Of a stretch of 64,000 bases of DNA, positions 33,577 to 42,104 are shown one piece after another. Each line of letters opens with the position of its first letter. Within the stretch, counting starts at the first letter, position 1. The notes under the pieces were generated by a model. That model worked only from the letters and a program-made list of their open reading frames with translations. It was not told the origin of the DNA and ran no database searches. Position numbers and translations under genes: made by a program. Location of the stretch: positions 496,001 to 560,000 of the forward strand of contig NZ_JBGKAC010000002.1 of NCBI RefSeq assembly GCF_041361465.1, in the 5' to 3' direction. Source of the stretch: Halobaculum sp. MBLA0143. Its GTDB lineage: Archaea > Halobacteriota > Halobacteria > Halobacteriales > Haloferacaceae.

Positions 33577-34296
33577 TCAGTTCGAGGCACCCGCGTGGCG
33601 TCGCCTGACTCCTTCTGGTGTCTCGACCTCTACGTCGTGTGACCCACCGTTCGTCAGCTCAGACGCAACTGCATCGAAGTCGTATCCCCCACGTTCACCT
33701 GTGCGAATCAGTATCAGGTCTCCTGACGACTTCGACCAGTAGTGCCCATCGACGAGGCTAGTACAGTGGGTGTCGGAGGCTGCGAACCTCTCGAAGTTGT
33801 TCTTCGCCCAGAACCGGTTCGCTGACGGTGTCTCACACGACCCTGTTATCCCGTCGAGTCTGCTGTGGAGAGTCGATACGTTTCCGAGCGTCGTATTGAG
33901 GTAGACGATGTATTTCTTCAATCCCCGTTCTCTCACGTAGTTACGTGCCTCCTCGATATCTGTCTCGAACGATTCAGGGATGTTCATTCCGATCCCGTCA
34001 CCGATTGACTCTCTCGTTAGGACAGACTGACAGAATTCGGTTTCGGGATCGTCGTGGTTTTCCTCGTAGACGAGATCTTTTGCACAGTCGCGGAGAAACT
34101 CGAGCATTCCCTGGAGAGCGAATATCCTCTCGTCCAGTTCGTCTTCGACGTTTTCGCTGATCTCGAGCCGTGCCCTCCACTCGTTGTGGAGAGTGTCGAT
34201 GGAAACTTTGGCTGAATTGTACGCTTCGGAGTACACTCGACAGTAGTCTACTGCTACCGGAAAGTCGATATACACACCGTGTTCGTCAGTCTCCAT
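33577..34296 (-). CDS. Unknown protein, second gene of a two-gene unit
   Basis: About 239 residues from ATG 34296; a start at 34341 would add 15 residues and lengthen the overlap. The upstream gene ends at 34286, so the 11-bp overlap implies coupled translation. The protein is mostly helical (SEAYNSAKVSIDTLHNEWRA, ALQGMLEFLRDCAKDLVYEE) with a C-terminal strand-rich part (SSGDLILIRTGERGGYDFDA). No catalytic motif was found. The lower GC and the position next to an AT-rich patch suggest transferred DNA. It might be part of a two-component defence or stress system, but there is no direct sign. Confidence 0.65.
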   Translation of the reverse strand: METDEHGVYIDFPVAVDYCRVYSEAYNSAKVSIDTLHNEWRARLEISENVEDELDERIFALQGMLEFLRDCAKDLVYEENHDDPETEFCQSVLTRESIGDGIGMNIPESFETDIEEARNYVRERGLKKYIVYLNTTLGNVSTLHSRLDGITGSCETPSANRFWAKNNFERFAASDTHCTSLVDGHYWSKSSGDLILIRTGERGGYDFDAVASELTNGGSHDVEVETPEGVRRRHAGASN

Positions 34297-35329
34297 CACT
34301 GAGTCGTACGCTTGCGTCGAACATCTGGCTCCCCATTCCATCTTCCATCACCACCGACTGGCGTTCGCTGACTGTCGGTGTGAGCCTGTCGTCAGTGAGG
34401 TCGGTCTCCCAGTTCGTCTTCTCCGTCTCCGAATCTGACTTGAGTTGGCTACGGATCCCTCGCCCTTTGTTTCGGTAACGCTCGGCGTCGGGACCTTCGA
34501 CCTCTTCGATAGAGATTGACATCGCGGTAATCGGCCAGAAGGTTTGATGATAGTAGTCTCTCGCCCGTTCGAGGTGGTCGGTGGCCGAAGTGAGCGGGCC
34601 GCCAGAACACTCAATAGAGATCAATAGATCCGCCAGCGTGTCGACGAACCAGTTGAGCCGCTCGGCTGCGTACGCTGGGAGGTAGTCGATAGCTCCGGTG
34701 GCGTACTCGATGTCGAGTGCCGCCTCTTGTATCTGCTCTCGCCACTCGAGAACTCGGGAACGGATCTCTTCTTCAGCCGCCTCAGCCGCCTCTTGTAGGA
34801 CCCTGATGATCTCGGTGCTGGCCAAGTACACCTGCTCTACCCCATCTGGGGCGAACCCCCGGTAGTTCGTCCGGAGGAACTCGTACGTGTCCATCTGGAA
34901 TAGTTCCGCGAGATTGAACTCCAAGAGTGCATTGACCAGGTCACCGACCTGTAGATCCTGTTTCTGCCTGCTATGCACGTACTCCCCGAGGTTGTTGATC
35001 GGGCCAACCTCGAGTTTGCCTGCTCTCAGTTCTTCGTACGGCTCATACTGCCCGTATTTGTACCAGGTTCGTACCGCAGATAAATCGTACTTGTCGATCA
35101 CCGCGTACGCGAGCTTGTTGACGCGGATGTTGTCCGCATAGAAGCCAGTGACGCCGGTGTACTCCTCGGGGATATCGAGAGAAACACCGGCCTTGTAAAG
35201 CGCATGCTCTAACGCCTTCTTCGTGGATGCGACCGCAGCGTTAGCTTCTCGATCGATATAGTACGGCGATTTCATGTCTGGGAGTCCGCTTCTCTCAACT
35301 GCACTGTCCGACCCTACAGGTATAAGCAT
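34286..35329 (-). CDS. Unknown protein, first gene of a two-gene unit
   Basis: A 347-residue protein. The first 120 residues are well ordered (SPYYIDREANAAVASTKKAL, NIRVNKLAYAVIDKYDLSAV, then RTWYKYGQYEPYEELRAGKL) and look like a small winged or helical sensor domain seen in other haloarchaeal unknowns. The rest is helical and Glu-rich (LQEAAEAAEEEIRSRVLEWR). ATG 35329 is supported by a TATA-like AGAATATTACG centred about 27 bp upstream. The gene overlaps the following gene by 11 bp. I cannot give a function. Amino-acid usage is less acidic than in core genes. Confidence 0.68.
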   Translation of the reverse strand: MLIPVGSDSAVERSGLPDMKSPYYIDREANAAVASTKKALEHALYKAGVSLDIPEEYTGVTGFYADNIRVNKLAYAVIDKYDLSAVRTWYKYGQYEPYEELRAGKLEVGPINNLGEYVHSRQKQDLQVGDLVNALLEFNLAELFQMDTYEFLRTNYRGFAPDGVEQVYLASTEIIRVLQEAAEAAEEEIRSRVLEWREQIQEAALDIEYATGAIDYLPAYAAERLNWFVDTLADLLISIECSGGPLTSATDHLERARDYYHQTFWPITAMSISIEEVEGPDAERYRNKGRGIRSQLKSDSETEKTNWETDLTDDRLTPTVSERQSVVMEDGMGSQMFDASVRLSDGD

Positions 35330-35435
35330 TTCTATGGCTGTAGAGCACGTAATATTCTACTGAAACGAACTGCTGTAGCTGAGCACCCCACGGTGAACGA
35401 CACAACTATTTTATTTTTCTTGCTATCAGATGTGT

Positions 35436-35535
35436 TCATGTGTTGCCGCGCTTCGACCAGTAGACAGGGAAGTCGCTGTGGTCGCACTCGCCAGCCGAGA
35501 GACGAGTGGGACAGTCTATAGCTTCCTCCTCTCTC
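35436..35535 (-). pseudogene. Possible C-terminal remnant
   Basis: On the minus strand the frame reads EEAIDCPTRLSAGECDHSDF then PVYWSKRGNT and a stop, a sequence with a coding look. No start is seen before it runs under the 5' end of the gene at 35564. It may be the tail of a disrupted gene or a very small protein. Confidence 0.35.
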
Positions 35536-35563
35536 CGGAGTGTACCTGTTACTGCGTTCTGTG

Positions 35564-36313
35564 ATGGGACTCGAAACGTTCGTATGGCCGACAGTCGCGG
35601 TCCCGCCCGTGTCGACACTCACCACGGTCGCCGGCGTCGGGATCGCGGCGCTCGGCTACCAGACGACCTCGGAGATCGACGCTCGACTCGGCCCGGTCGG
35701 CGAGATGGACGACTGGCTCCGGAGTGACGTTCGGAAGTGGGTCGCGGGGCTCGCGCTCGTCGCGTTCGTGCTCGGAGTCGAGGGGCGTTCGCTCGCCTCC
35801 GTCGGCGTCCGCCCACCCGTCGCCTTCCCGGTCGTGAGCGAGTTCGTCCCGACGTTCGGACTCGGGGGTGTCACCGGCGACGCCGTCACCGCCCTCGCGT
35901 GGTCTGCGACGGGGTTCGTCGGTCTGTTCGTCGTGACGACTGCCGTCTACAACGTCTACGAGCGACTCGACCTGAACACGCCGGAGGGGTTCGTCTCCGA
36001 GCAGGCCAGTCGTGGCGTCGCGGGCTACACGGTTACGGCACTGTCTGCTGGCGTGGTAGAGTCACTCGCGTACCAGGGGTACGTCGTCCCACGCGTCGCC
36101 GGACTCTCGGGGAGCGTCACGTTCGCGGCCGTCGTCTCCTGGCTGGCGTTCACGCTCGTCCACGGGATCGGCGACACGTTCGACGCCGAGCAGACGTTCT
36201 ACATCGGAGTTCCCGCGGCCGTTCTCACGGCGCTGTTCGTCGCCTGCGACAGCGTGATCGTCGTCTGTCTGGTCCACTTCGCGGTGAATCTAGTGAGTTT
36301 CCTGTCGGAGTGA
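35564..36313 (+). CDS. CPBP-family intramembrane protease-like protein
   Basis: A 249-residue membrane protein with about seven helices. The three CPBP (Abi/CAAX-protease) motifs are partly kept: motif 1 is AGVVESLAYQGYVVPRV, where the usual EExxxR reads ESLAYQG (one glutamate kept, arginine replaced by glutamine); motif 2 is FTLVHGIGD; motif 3 is HFAVN. Loss of the motif 1 arginine and second glutamate makes protease activity doubtful. In other organisms the family processes bacteriocins or prenylated proteins. ATG 35564 is preferred over GTG 35540 because it leaves the first helix intact. The next genes are other membrane proteins on the same strand. Confidence 0.7.
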   Translation: MGLETFVWPTVAVPPVSTLTTVAGVGIAALGYQTTSEIDARLGPVGEMDDWLRSDVRKWVAGLALVAFVLGVEGRSLASVGVRPPVAFPVVSEFVPTFGLGGVTGDAVTALAWSATGFVGLFVVTTAVYNVYERLDLNTPEGFVSEQASRGVAGYTVTALSAGVVESLAYQGYVVPRVAGLSGSVTFAAVVSWLAFTLVHGIGDTFDAEQTFYIGVPAAVLTALFVACDSVIVVCLVHFAVNLVSFLSE

Positions 36314-36395
36314 GAAGGGGGGGTGACACCCAGTCGTGGCCCACCCACAGAGACGCCCCGCCAACGTTCAAGTGCCGGAGCGTGCCACCGTCGCC

Positions 36396-37427
36396 GTGAC
36401 AGTCCGTCGTTCGCTCGTCGCCGCGCTGGGTGCGCTCCGGGCCACGCCGTCGTTGTTCGCCGTCGGGTTCCTGGTCGCCGCCGGGCAGTTCGCGCTCGTC
36501 GTCGCACAGCAGTACGTCCCGTCCGGGGCCGTGTCGCCGTACTCTACGGCGACCTCGGTCGTCGTGTTCCTGTCCCTGCCGGTGATGTTCTCCGGCGGCG
36601 TGGCGTTGTCCGCGGCGGCGCTGGACGGTGACGGCAACCTCGGGACGTTCCTGCGCGGCGTCCGCGAGCACGTCCTCCGGGTGTTCGTTGGCTGCCTCGG
36701 GCTCGGGGTCCTGGCGGCCCTCCTGGGCGTCGGCGGTGGCTTCGGGTTCGTCGTCGTCGGAGCGCTGGTCGCACTGACGGTCGGGGGCGTCGCCGGCGGG
36801 TCGGCGGCCTTCGTCACCGTCGTGGTGGCGTGGGTGGTGTGGTACTTCCTGTTGGCGCTCCCGTTGGTCGCACTCCACTTCTTCGCACACGCCGTCGTTC
36901 TGGACGGGTCGAGCCTCGGTGACGCCTTCCGGCGCAGCGTCGCGGTCGTTCGCGGAAATCTCGGCACTGCGACGGGGTACGCCTTCGTCCTGTTGTGTCT
37001 GGGGGTCGTCGGGCTGTTCACCGTCGTCGCCGGGTCGTTGGACGGCACCGTCCCGCCGGCGGCCGATGTGGCCGAACGGGCGGAGTCGGTCGCGGTGTTC
37101 ACGCCGACACAGGCGTACGTGATCCAGGCCGTCGGCTACCTCTTCGTGGTCCTCGCCAGCACCGCTCTCTGGCCGTTCTCCGTCGCGGTGTACCGGGATA
37201 TGCGCGACCGTGTCGTCGAGAGCGATGACGACGCGAGTGGCGCCAACGGCACCGACAACACCAGCGATATCAGCGACGCCGACAACACCGGCGACATCGG
37301 CGACGCCGACAACACCGGCGATATCAGCGACGCCGACAACACCGGCGACATCGGCGACACCGACAGCAACAACGACACCGACAGCAACAACGACAGCGGT
37401 GACGGGGGCGACACTCCCGCCGTGTGA
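36396..37427 (+). CDS. Haloarchaeal membrane protein (DUF7847-like), copy 1
   Basis: A 343-residue membrane protein with about six helices (GALRATPSLFAVGFLVAAGQ, SVVVFLSLPVMFSGGVALSA, VFVGCLGLGVLAALLGVGGG, VVVAWVVWYFLLALPLVALH and more) and conserved blocks AALDGDGNLGTFLRGVREHV and HAVVLDGSSLGDAFRRSVAV. The C-terminal 60 residues are an Asn/Asp/Ser/Thr repeat tail (ISDADNTGDIGDADNTGD), probably disordered. The next gene is a paralogue. GTG 36396 is chosen because the paralogue aligns from the same point and both have an identical 23-bp upstream block about 27 bp before it. The function is unknown; the family looks like a transporter or a lipid-related membrane domain. Confidence 0.75.
   Translation: MTVRRSLVAALGALRATPSLFAVGFLVAAGQFALVVAQQYVPSGAVSPYSTATSVVVFLSLPVMFSGGVALSAAALDGDGNLGTFLRGVREHVLRVFVGCLGLGVLAALLGVGGGFGFVVVGALVALTVGGVAGGSAAFVTVVVAWVVWYFLLALPLVALHFFAHAVVLDGSSLGDAFRRSVAVVRGNLGTATGYAFVLLCLGVVGLFTVVAGSLDGTVPPAADVAERAESVAVFTPTQAYVIQAVGYLFVVLASTALWPFSVAVYRDMRDRVVESDDDASGANGTDNTSDISDADNTGDIGDADNTGDISDADNTGDIGDTDSNNDTDSNNDSGDGGDTPAV
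37240..37400 (+). repeat. Short tandem repeats coding the Asp/Asn tail
   Basis: Units of GACGCCGACAACACCGGCGA and variants encode DADNTGDI. They are confined to copy 1 of the paired genes and look like a recent expansion. Confidence 0.7.
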
Positions 37428-37512
37428 CTACCACCCGCACGCTCACTGTCTCGCGCCACGGGTAGTGAGACGCCCCGCCAACGTTCAAGTACCAGAACGA
37501 GCCACGGCCGCT

Positions 37513-38412
37513 GTGACACTCAGTCGTTCGCTCGTGGCCGCAGTCGGCGCCGTCAGGAAGTCCCCCGCGTTGCTCGCCGTCGCGGCCGTCTTCACGGTGG
37601 TCCAGATCGGAGTCGTCGCCGCACAGGGGCTCGTCCCCGCGAGTGCCCTCCCGTTGTACTCCACGGCGACTTCGCTCGTCAGCTTCGTCACGACGCCGTT
37701 GTTGCTCGCCGGCATCGTTCCGCTGTCGGCGGCGGCGCTGGACGGTGACGGCGGCTTCGGAACGTTCCTGGCGGGCGTCCGCGAGCACGTCCTCCGGGTG
37801 TTCGTCGGGTTCCTCGGCCTCGGCGCCGTCGGGGCCGTCGTCGGTGTCGTCGGAGTTGTCGTGTTCGTGATCCTCTCGTTCGTCGTCGGCGTCGGGGTGC
37901 TCGCGGTCGCGGACGGCCTGACGGCGGGTCTCGCCCTCTTGGCCTTCGCGCTCCTGTTCGTCACACTGCTGACCGTCCCGCTCGTGGCCGTCCACTTCTT
38001 CGCGCACGCCATCACGCTGGACGGCCTGGGAGTCGGCGACGCCTTCGGCCGCAGCGTCGCGGTGGTTCGCGGGAGTCTACTCACGACACTCGGCTACACC
38101 GTGGTCCTGATGGCGTTCGGCACCGTCGGGTTTCTCGTCGGAATCGTCGGGTCGTTGGACGGCACGCCCGGCACGTTCACGTCGACACCGGGGGGAGCCG
38201 ACGCCGCCGCCGCCCAGCTAGACTGGTACCCGTTGCTCTCCACGACGGAGGCGGTGGCGCTCCAGGCCGTCGGCGCCGTCTTCCTCGCCGTCGTCACGGC
38301 CGTGTTCTGGCCGTTCTCCGTCGCGGTGTACCGCGAGCTGCGCGACCGGGTCGTCGAGGACGGTGGCGACGCGAGTGACACGGGCGACACGCGGGACGCT
38401 CGGCCGCTGTAG
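37513..38412 (+). CDS. Haloarchaeal membrane protein (DUF7847-like), copy 2
   Basis: A 299-residue paralogue of the preceding gene product, without the Asn/Asp tail. Shared blocks: AALDGDGGFGTFLAGVREHV, LRVFVGFLGLG, HAITLDGLGVGDAFGRSVAV and WPFSVAVYRELRDRVVE. About six membrane helices. GTG 37513 aligns with GTG 36396 of copy 1; the frame upstream is open but reads as the shifted repeat tail of copy 1. The duplicated block AGACGCCCCGCCAACGTTCA (37468-37487; also 36351-36370) lies in the promoter position of both genes, so each probably has its own promoter. Confidence 0.75.
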   Translation: MTLSRSLVAAVGAVRKSPALLAVAAVFTVVQIGVVAAQGLVPASALPLYSTATSLVSFVTTPLLLAGIVPLSAAALDGDGGFGTFLAGVREHVLRVFVGFLGLGAVGAVVGVVGVVVFVILSFVVGVGVLAVADGLTAGLALLAFALLFVTLLTVPLVAVHFFAHAITLDGLGVGDAFGRSVAVVRGSLLTTLGYTVVLMAFGTVGFLVGIVGSLDGTPGTFTSTPGGADAAAAQLDWYPLLSTTEAVALQAVGAVFLAVVTAVFWPFSVAVYRELRDRVVEDGGDASDTGDTRDARPL

Positions 38413-38470
38413 GCCTCGGGAAGTAGCGACTCGTGACTGGCGGCTGGAAAGTCTCCTGTCGTTGTTGACG

Positions 38471-38746
38471 ATGGTCGCCGAGCTGTGGACCGGTTCCCAG
38501 CGGTTGTTCGAGACGCTGTATCCCGGTGTGCTGTACGTCGGACCGTTGAACGATGTCCCGCTCTTCGACTTCGCGGGTGTCACCGCGGCGGCGGACGGAA
38601 TCGTCCCACTGGCGTTCGCCGTTGCCGGACTCGTCGGCCTCGCGGCCGCGATCCGACACTGCCGGGTGTACGGTGGTTACCCTCGGGTAGCTGACCGTCA
38701 GGTGGTACTCTCAGGGAAGCCCGCCGTCAGGCCCGTCTCCGAGTAG
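38471..38746 (+). CDS. Small membrane protein
   Basis: A 91-residue protein starting at ATG 38471, with one or two hydrophobic segments (YPGVLYVGPLNDVPLFDFAG; GIVPLAFAVAGLVGLAAAIR) and a basic C-terminus. It converges with the S9 peptidase gene, with 7 bp between the stops. No family recognised. Composition and high GC3 support it as real. Confidence 0.55.
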   Translation: MVAELWTGSQRLFETLYPGVLYVGPLNDVPLFDFAGVTAAADGIVPLAFAVAGLVGLAAAIRHCRVYGGYPRVADRQVVLSGKPAVRPVSE

Positions 38747-38753
38747 TCGACCG

Positions 38754-40553
38754 TCAGGAGTCCTCGCCGACGTGTCGGTCGAAGAACTCGGCCACGCGGC
38801 CGAACGCGGCGACGCGGTCGTCGTTCGCGGTGAGTCCGTGGTCGGCACCCTCCAGGAACTCGTAGTTGACATCTACGTCGTGTTCCGCGGCCGTCTCGAC
38901 GGCCCGCTTCGACTGCGTCGGTGGCACTGTCGAGTCCCCCGTCCCGTGGATGAACAGGAGCGGACACGCGGCGTTCCCGAGATCGTCGGTCGGGCTAAGA
39001 CGACGGAGGAGATCCCGGTCGTCGTCCAACGAGCCGTACTCTGCCTCGCGGTTTGCCCGCCGCCACGGCTCGGTCTCTTGGAGGAACGTCTCGAAGTCGG
39101 TGATGGGCGCGAGCGCGGCCGTTGCGCCGACGGCGGCACCAGTTGTTGCTGCTGCGAGCGCCAGGAAGCCGCCGTATGAGTGGCCCAACAACACCACCCG
39201 ATCGTCGTCGACGGACGGACGGTCGGCGACCCAGTCGACGGCCCGCCGGGCGTCGGCGACGGCGTCGAACCGTCCCTCGCCGTGGTCAAGTCGGCGGAAC
39301 CGTCGACCGTAGCCGGACGACCCGCGGTAGTTCGGCTCGAAGTAGGCGTACCCTTCGCCGACGAAGTATCGCCGGAGCGGATTGAACGTCCGGTGTGCCT
39401 GCTGTGTCGGGCCGGGGTGAAAGTAAACGATCGCCGGGCGTGGGCCGTCGGTCGACGGTGTCGTGTGGAAGCCGTGTACGTCGACACCGTCGGAGTCGTA
39501 CCGGACGGACGACGGCACCGGTGGATCGTCAGTCATCGACGGGTTCGTCAGGTACGTCCACTGTGTCGTCTCGCCGGTCGCCAACTCGACGGTGTACACC
39601 TGTGGCGGAGCGACTCCTCGGTAGTAGACGACAGCCGCACGTTCACCGTCCGGTCCGAGAGCGATCGGCCCGAAGTACCCGGAGTCGAGCGCCGGCTCCG
39701 GGAGTGACTCGACAGTCGTCGTGTCTTTCAACATCCCGGTCTGGAGGCGCGCTGTCCCGTCATGTTCTCGTTCGTAGACGACCCGACCACTGTCTGGGTC
39801 GACAGACAGCGACTTGAGGTTCGCGTCGGTGGTGACGACCGGTGTGGTCTGGGCGTTCTGGAGGTCGATTCGGTAGATTCCCCTACGGTCGGAGTCGTGT
39901 TCTGTTACAGCGTACACTGCGTCCTCCCCTGGCGCGGGCGCGAGTGATCTGAGCCGTCGAGAGTCGGTCTCGTCCGTACCGACGCGGGTGAGCGTCCCGC
40001 TCCCCGTCTCGACCACCGCGAGTGTCTCGTCCCCGTTGGCTCGTGTCTCGAGCACGAGGAGCCGACCGGTGTCCGGGCCCCACCCGACCGGCGTGATCTG
40101 CGAGTCTCCACCGTGTTCGTACAGTCGGGTACGGTCGTCGCCAGCGACTCGGACCACGTCGAACGTCGCCCGGTCTCGACCGTTGGCGGCACAGACGACG
40201 CCACTGCCGTCCGAAAGCCACAGTCCCCACCGGTGGACGACGCCCGGCTCGTCGGTGAGCCGCCGAGACGCCCCCGACGACGGGTCGACGGCGAACAACT
40301 GACGACCGCTGTCGGCTCCGGCTGCCGAGAACGACAGCCAATTCGTCGCCGTGTGCAACGAGCCAGGGGCGACACCACCGCGAAAGGTGAGCTGGCGGGG
40401 TGGCGCTCCCGGCTCGTCGATGCACCACAACTCGTAGTCGCCGGTTACGTCGGTGAGGTATGTCAGTGTGTCGGCACCGTCACCGATGTGGACCGACCTG
40501 AGGTTCCGTACACTGAAAAGTCGTCTCAGGTTATATTTTACGTTGTTTCTCAT
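38754..40553 (-). CDS. S9 family (prolyl oligopeptidase-type) serine peptidase
   Basis: A 599-residue enzyme with the S9C/acylaminoacyl-peptidase layout. Residues 1-340 are beta-propeller blades (GDYELWCIDEPGAPPRQLTF, SGVVCAANGRDRATFDVVRV). Residues 350-599 are an alpha/beta hydrolase with oxyanion region YFHPGPTQQAHRTFNP, the block NYRGSSGYGRRFR, nucleophile elbow GHSYGGFLAL (Ser near residue 455), and acid and histidine positions in LLFIHGTGDSTVPPTQSK and LEGADHGLTAN. It would cleave short peptides in the cytoplasm. ATG 40553 lies about 24 bp from a TATA-like CAAATAATTC. It diverges from a peptide gene, so it may trim or degrade that peptide. Confidence 0.88.
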   Translation of the reverse strand: MRNNVKYNLRRLFSVRNLRSVHIGDGADTLTYLTDVTGDYELWCIDEPGAPPRQLTFRGGVAPGSLHTATNWLSFSAAGADSGRQLFAVDPSSGASRRLTDEPGVVHRWGLWLSDGSGVVCAANGRDRATFDVVRVAGDDRTRLYEHGGDSQITPVGWGPDTGRLLVLETRANGDETLAVVETGSGTLTRVGTDETDSRRLRSLAPAPGEDAVYAVTEHDSDRRGIYRIDLQNAQTTPVVTTDANLKSLSVDPDSGRVVYEREHDGTARLQTGMLKDTTTVESLPEPALDSGYFGPIALGPDGERAAVVYYRGVAPPQVYTVELATGETTQWTYLTNPSMTDDPPVPSSVRYDSDGVDVHGFHTTPSTDGPRPAIVYFHPGPTQQAHRTFNPLRRYFVGEGYAYFEPNYRGSSGYGRRFRRLDHGEGRFDAVADARRAVDWVADRPSVDDDRVVLLGHSYGGFLALAAATTGAAVGATAALAPITDFETFLQETEPWRRANREAEYGSLDDDRDLLRRLSPTDDLGNAACPLLFIHGTGDSTVPPTQSKRAVETAAEHDVDVNYEFLEGADHGLTANDDRVAAFGRVAEFFDRHVGEDS

Positions 40554-40568
40554 TCGGGTTGCCAGATA

Positions 40569-40581
40569 GTGAGAATTATTT
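40569..40581. promoter_or_regulatory. Shared AT-rich promoter of divergent units
   Basis: GAGAATTATTTGG can serve as a TATA box on the minus strand for the S9 gene (start 40553) and, less well placed, on the plus strand for the peptide gene. The two units would then be regulated together. Confidence 0.4.
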
Positions 40582-40621
40582 GGCCAAAAACGTTTTCATT
40601 GCAGAGTTACTCATGTGCTGG

Positions 40622-40637
40622 CAGGAGGAAACTCCTG
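40622..40637 (+). promoter_or_regulatory. Hairpin over a Shine-Dalgarno-like sequence before the peptide gene
   Basis: CAGGAG-GAAA-CTCCTG is a perfect 6-bp stem with a GNRA-type tetraloop, 8 bp before ATG 40646. It holds the only GGAGG in the leader, so folding could control translation. If translation starts at ATG 40613 instead, the hairpin lies inside the coding sequence. Confidence 0.5.
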
Positions 40638-40645
40638 AATCTCGA

Positions 40646-40753
40646 ATGAGTGACACCGACGTGGGGCTGAAGATGCCCAATCTGACAGAATCGGTCGACG
40701 AGAACAAGCAGACGGAACAGGACGGTTCCTGGGCTCTCATCTCCTTCGACTGA
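40646..40753 (+). CDS. Small peptide, candidate precursor
   Basis: A 35-residue peptide from ATG 40646; ATG 40613 would give 46 residues beginning MCWQEET. High GC at third positions from 40646 supports that start. The N-terminal 25 residues are polar and acidic (MSDTDVGLKMPNLTESVDEN), like a leader, and the end is DGSWALISFD with one aromatic Trp and a terminal Asp, like a short core. The gene is followed by a 431-residue unknown protein and an MFS exporter, and diverges from a peptidase: the layout of a ribosomal peptide product locus. No modification enzyme that I can recognise is adjacent. The precursor role is inference. Confidence 0.55.
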   Translation: MSDTDVGLKMPNLTESVDENKQTEQDGSWALISFD

Positions 40754-40808
40754 GTAGCTACAGTAGTCGACAGGGAGCTGACAGCCCTCAATCCAAGTTT
40801 TAAACAAA

Positions 40809-42104
40809 ATGAAAGAACAAGTGCAGAAGATTAGCGACCGAGCCGAGACGTATCTGTCCGACACGCTCGATCTCTTCGAGCCACTGGCGTGGACAGAGAG
40901 ACAACAGTCGGAGACACTACGGAAGGCTTTCATCGAACTGGGACTCTTCGAGTACGTGGGTCGTCTCGCGGGCGAGTCGGTACCAGAAGTGCGAGCACAT
41001 CTGGTAGAGCGAACGAACGACCCTCGGTACGCGGAACTGTTCGATCGGTACCCGACGTTGTTCAGGAGCTACGGGCTGCCGGCCGTCTCCCTCCGCCAGA
41101 CGGGTGACTTGGAGCAACGGACCGAGAACGCCGTGGACCGTGTTCTCCGTGGTGACACAGTCTGGGGAGTCGAACGACAACCCAACTCTTTGTTGGATCT
41201 CCTGCTCGAAGCGGAGCTGTGGGGGTACCACGACCACGGGTACGACATCGAAGAGATCGTGTCTCACTCAGCGGTCGCGTACCCGCCGGACCCCGTAGAG
41301 GCGACGTTCAGCGACTACTACGCACTAACGCACTCTGTGTTCGCGCCGACTAACTTCGGCTGGGGTGGGGACCGACTCCTCGCCCCGCCACTGCCGTACG
41401 AGCTGGAGACGACGATCACGGCTGGCGTGATCAGAGGGATCGCCGCCGGTCACTCCGACATCGTCGTCGAACTGTTGTGGATCGGGGCCATCCAGGAGCA
41501 ACTTCACCCAACCGTGTTCGAGCACGCTGTTCGGTGGCTCGTCGACGAGCGAAGCGTCCCTGGCCGAGTACTCCAACCGGACATGGACATGACCGAGTCC
41601 GACCGGGAGGGCTTCGCCGTCCCGATGGACGACACGGAGGCGTCGACGTGGACCGGTGATCAGTTGACCTGGCTCCGTCACTACCACGTCAATATCGTCA
41701 CAGGGTGCATGTCACGGTACCTTCTGGACCGCGTCGACCTCGGCGAGTACGATACCACGACGGTCGACACAGACCCGGAGTCGTTTGCCGCGCTCGCGTC
41801 GTACGGTAGCCTCCTGAACGCGCTCCACGACTACGACCTCGGCGCAGCAGCCGAGCAGGCGGTGGCAATCGACGAACAGTGGTTCCAGAGGTTCGACAGT
41901 CTCACAGAGCGTGTTTTGAAGTTCTTCCGCGCACAGGAACGCGGCGATCGGTTCGGTTACTGGCCGGACGAACAACGGCTGTTCGAGCTCGAACACGGAG
42001 ACGCAGCGGCGTTCCAGTCGGAACTCGTCGAGCCAATCGCCTCGAAGTGCCAGCAGGCGATAACTCACCTCGAGGACTCCCTCGAACGGGCGGACCATGC
42101 GTGA
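40809..42104 (+). CDS. Unknown 431-aa protein of the peptide locus
   Basis: A soluble, helical protein of 431 residues. Notable parts: VRAHLVERTNDPRYAELFDR, LLDLLLEAELWGYHDHGYDI, SDYYALTHSVFAPTNFGWGG, and ARGININE-poor acidic helices to the end. Conserved-looking His/Asp/Tyr clusters (GYHDHGYD, YYALTHSVF) could be catalytic or ligand-binding. The layout resembles the DUF6895 type of protein found near peptide genes in other organisms, but this is from memory and unverified. ATG 40809 lies only about 10 bp after a TATA-like TTTTAAAC, so a leaderless start at GTG 40821 is possible if that box is used. The gene overlaps the exporter gene by 8 bp. Confidence 0.7.
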   Translation: MKEQVQKISDRAETYLSDTLDLFEPLAWTERQQSETLRKAFIELGLFEYVGRLAGESVPEVRAHLVERTNDPRYAELFDRYPTLFRSYGLPAVSLRQTGDLEQRTENAVDRVLRGDTVWGVERQPNSLLDLLLEAELWGYHDHGYDIEEIVSHSAVAYPPDPVEATFSDYYALTHSVFAPTNFGWGGDRLLAPPLPYELETTITAGVIRGIAAGHSDIVVELLWIGAIQEQLHPTVFEHAVRWLVDERSVPGRVLQPDMDMTESDREGFAVPMDDTEASTWTGDQLTWLRHYHVNIVTGCMSRYLLDRVDLGEYDTTTVDTDPESFAALASYGSLLNALHDYDLGAAAEQAVAIDEQWFQRFDSLTERVLKFFRAQERGDRFGYWPDEQRLFELEHGDAAAFQSELVEPIASKCQQAITHLEDSLERADHA

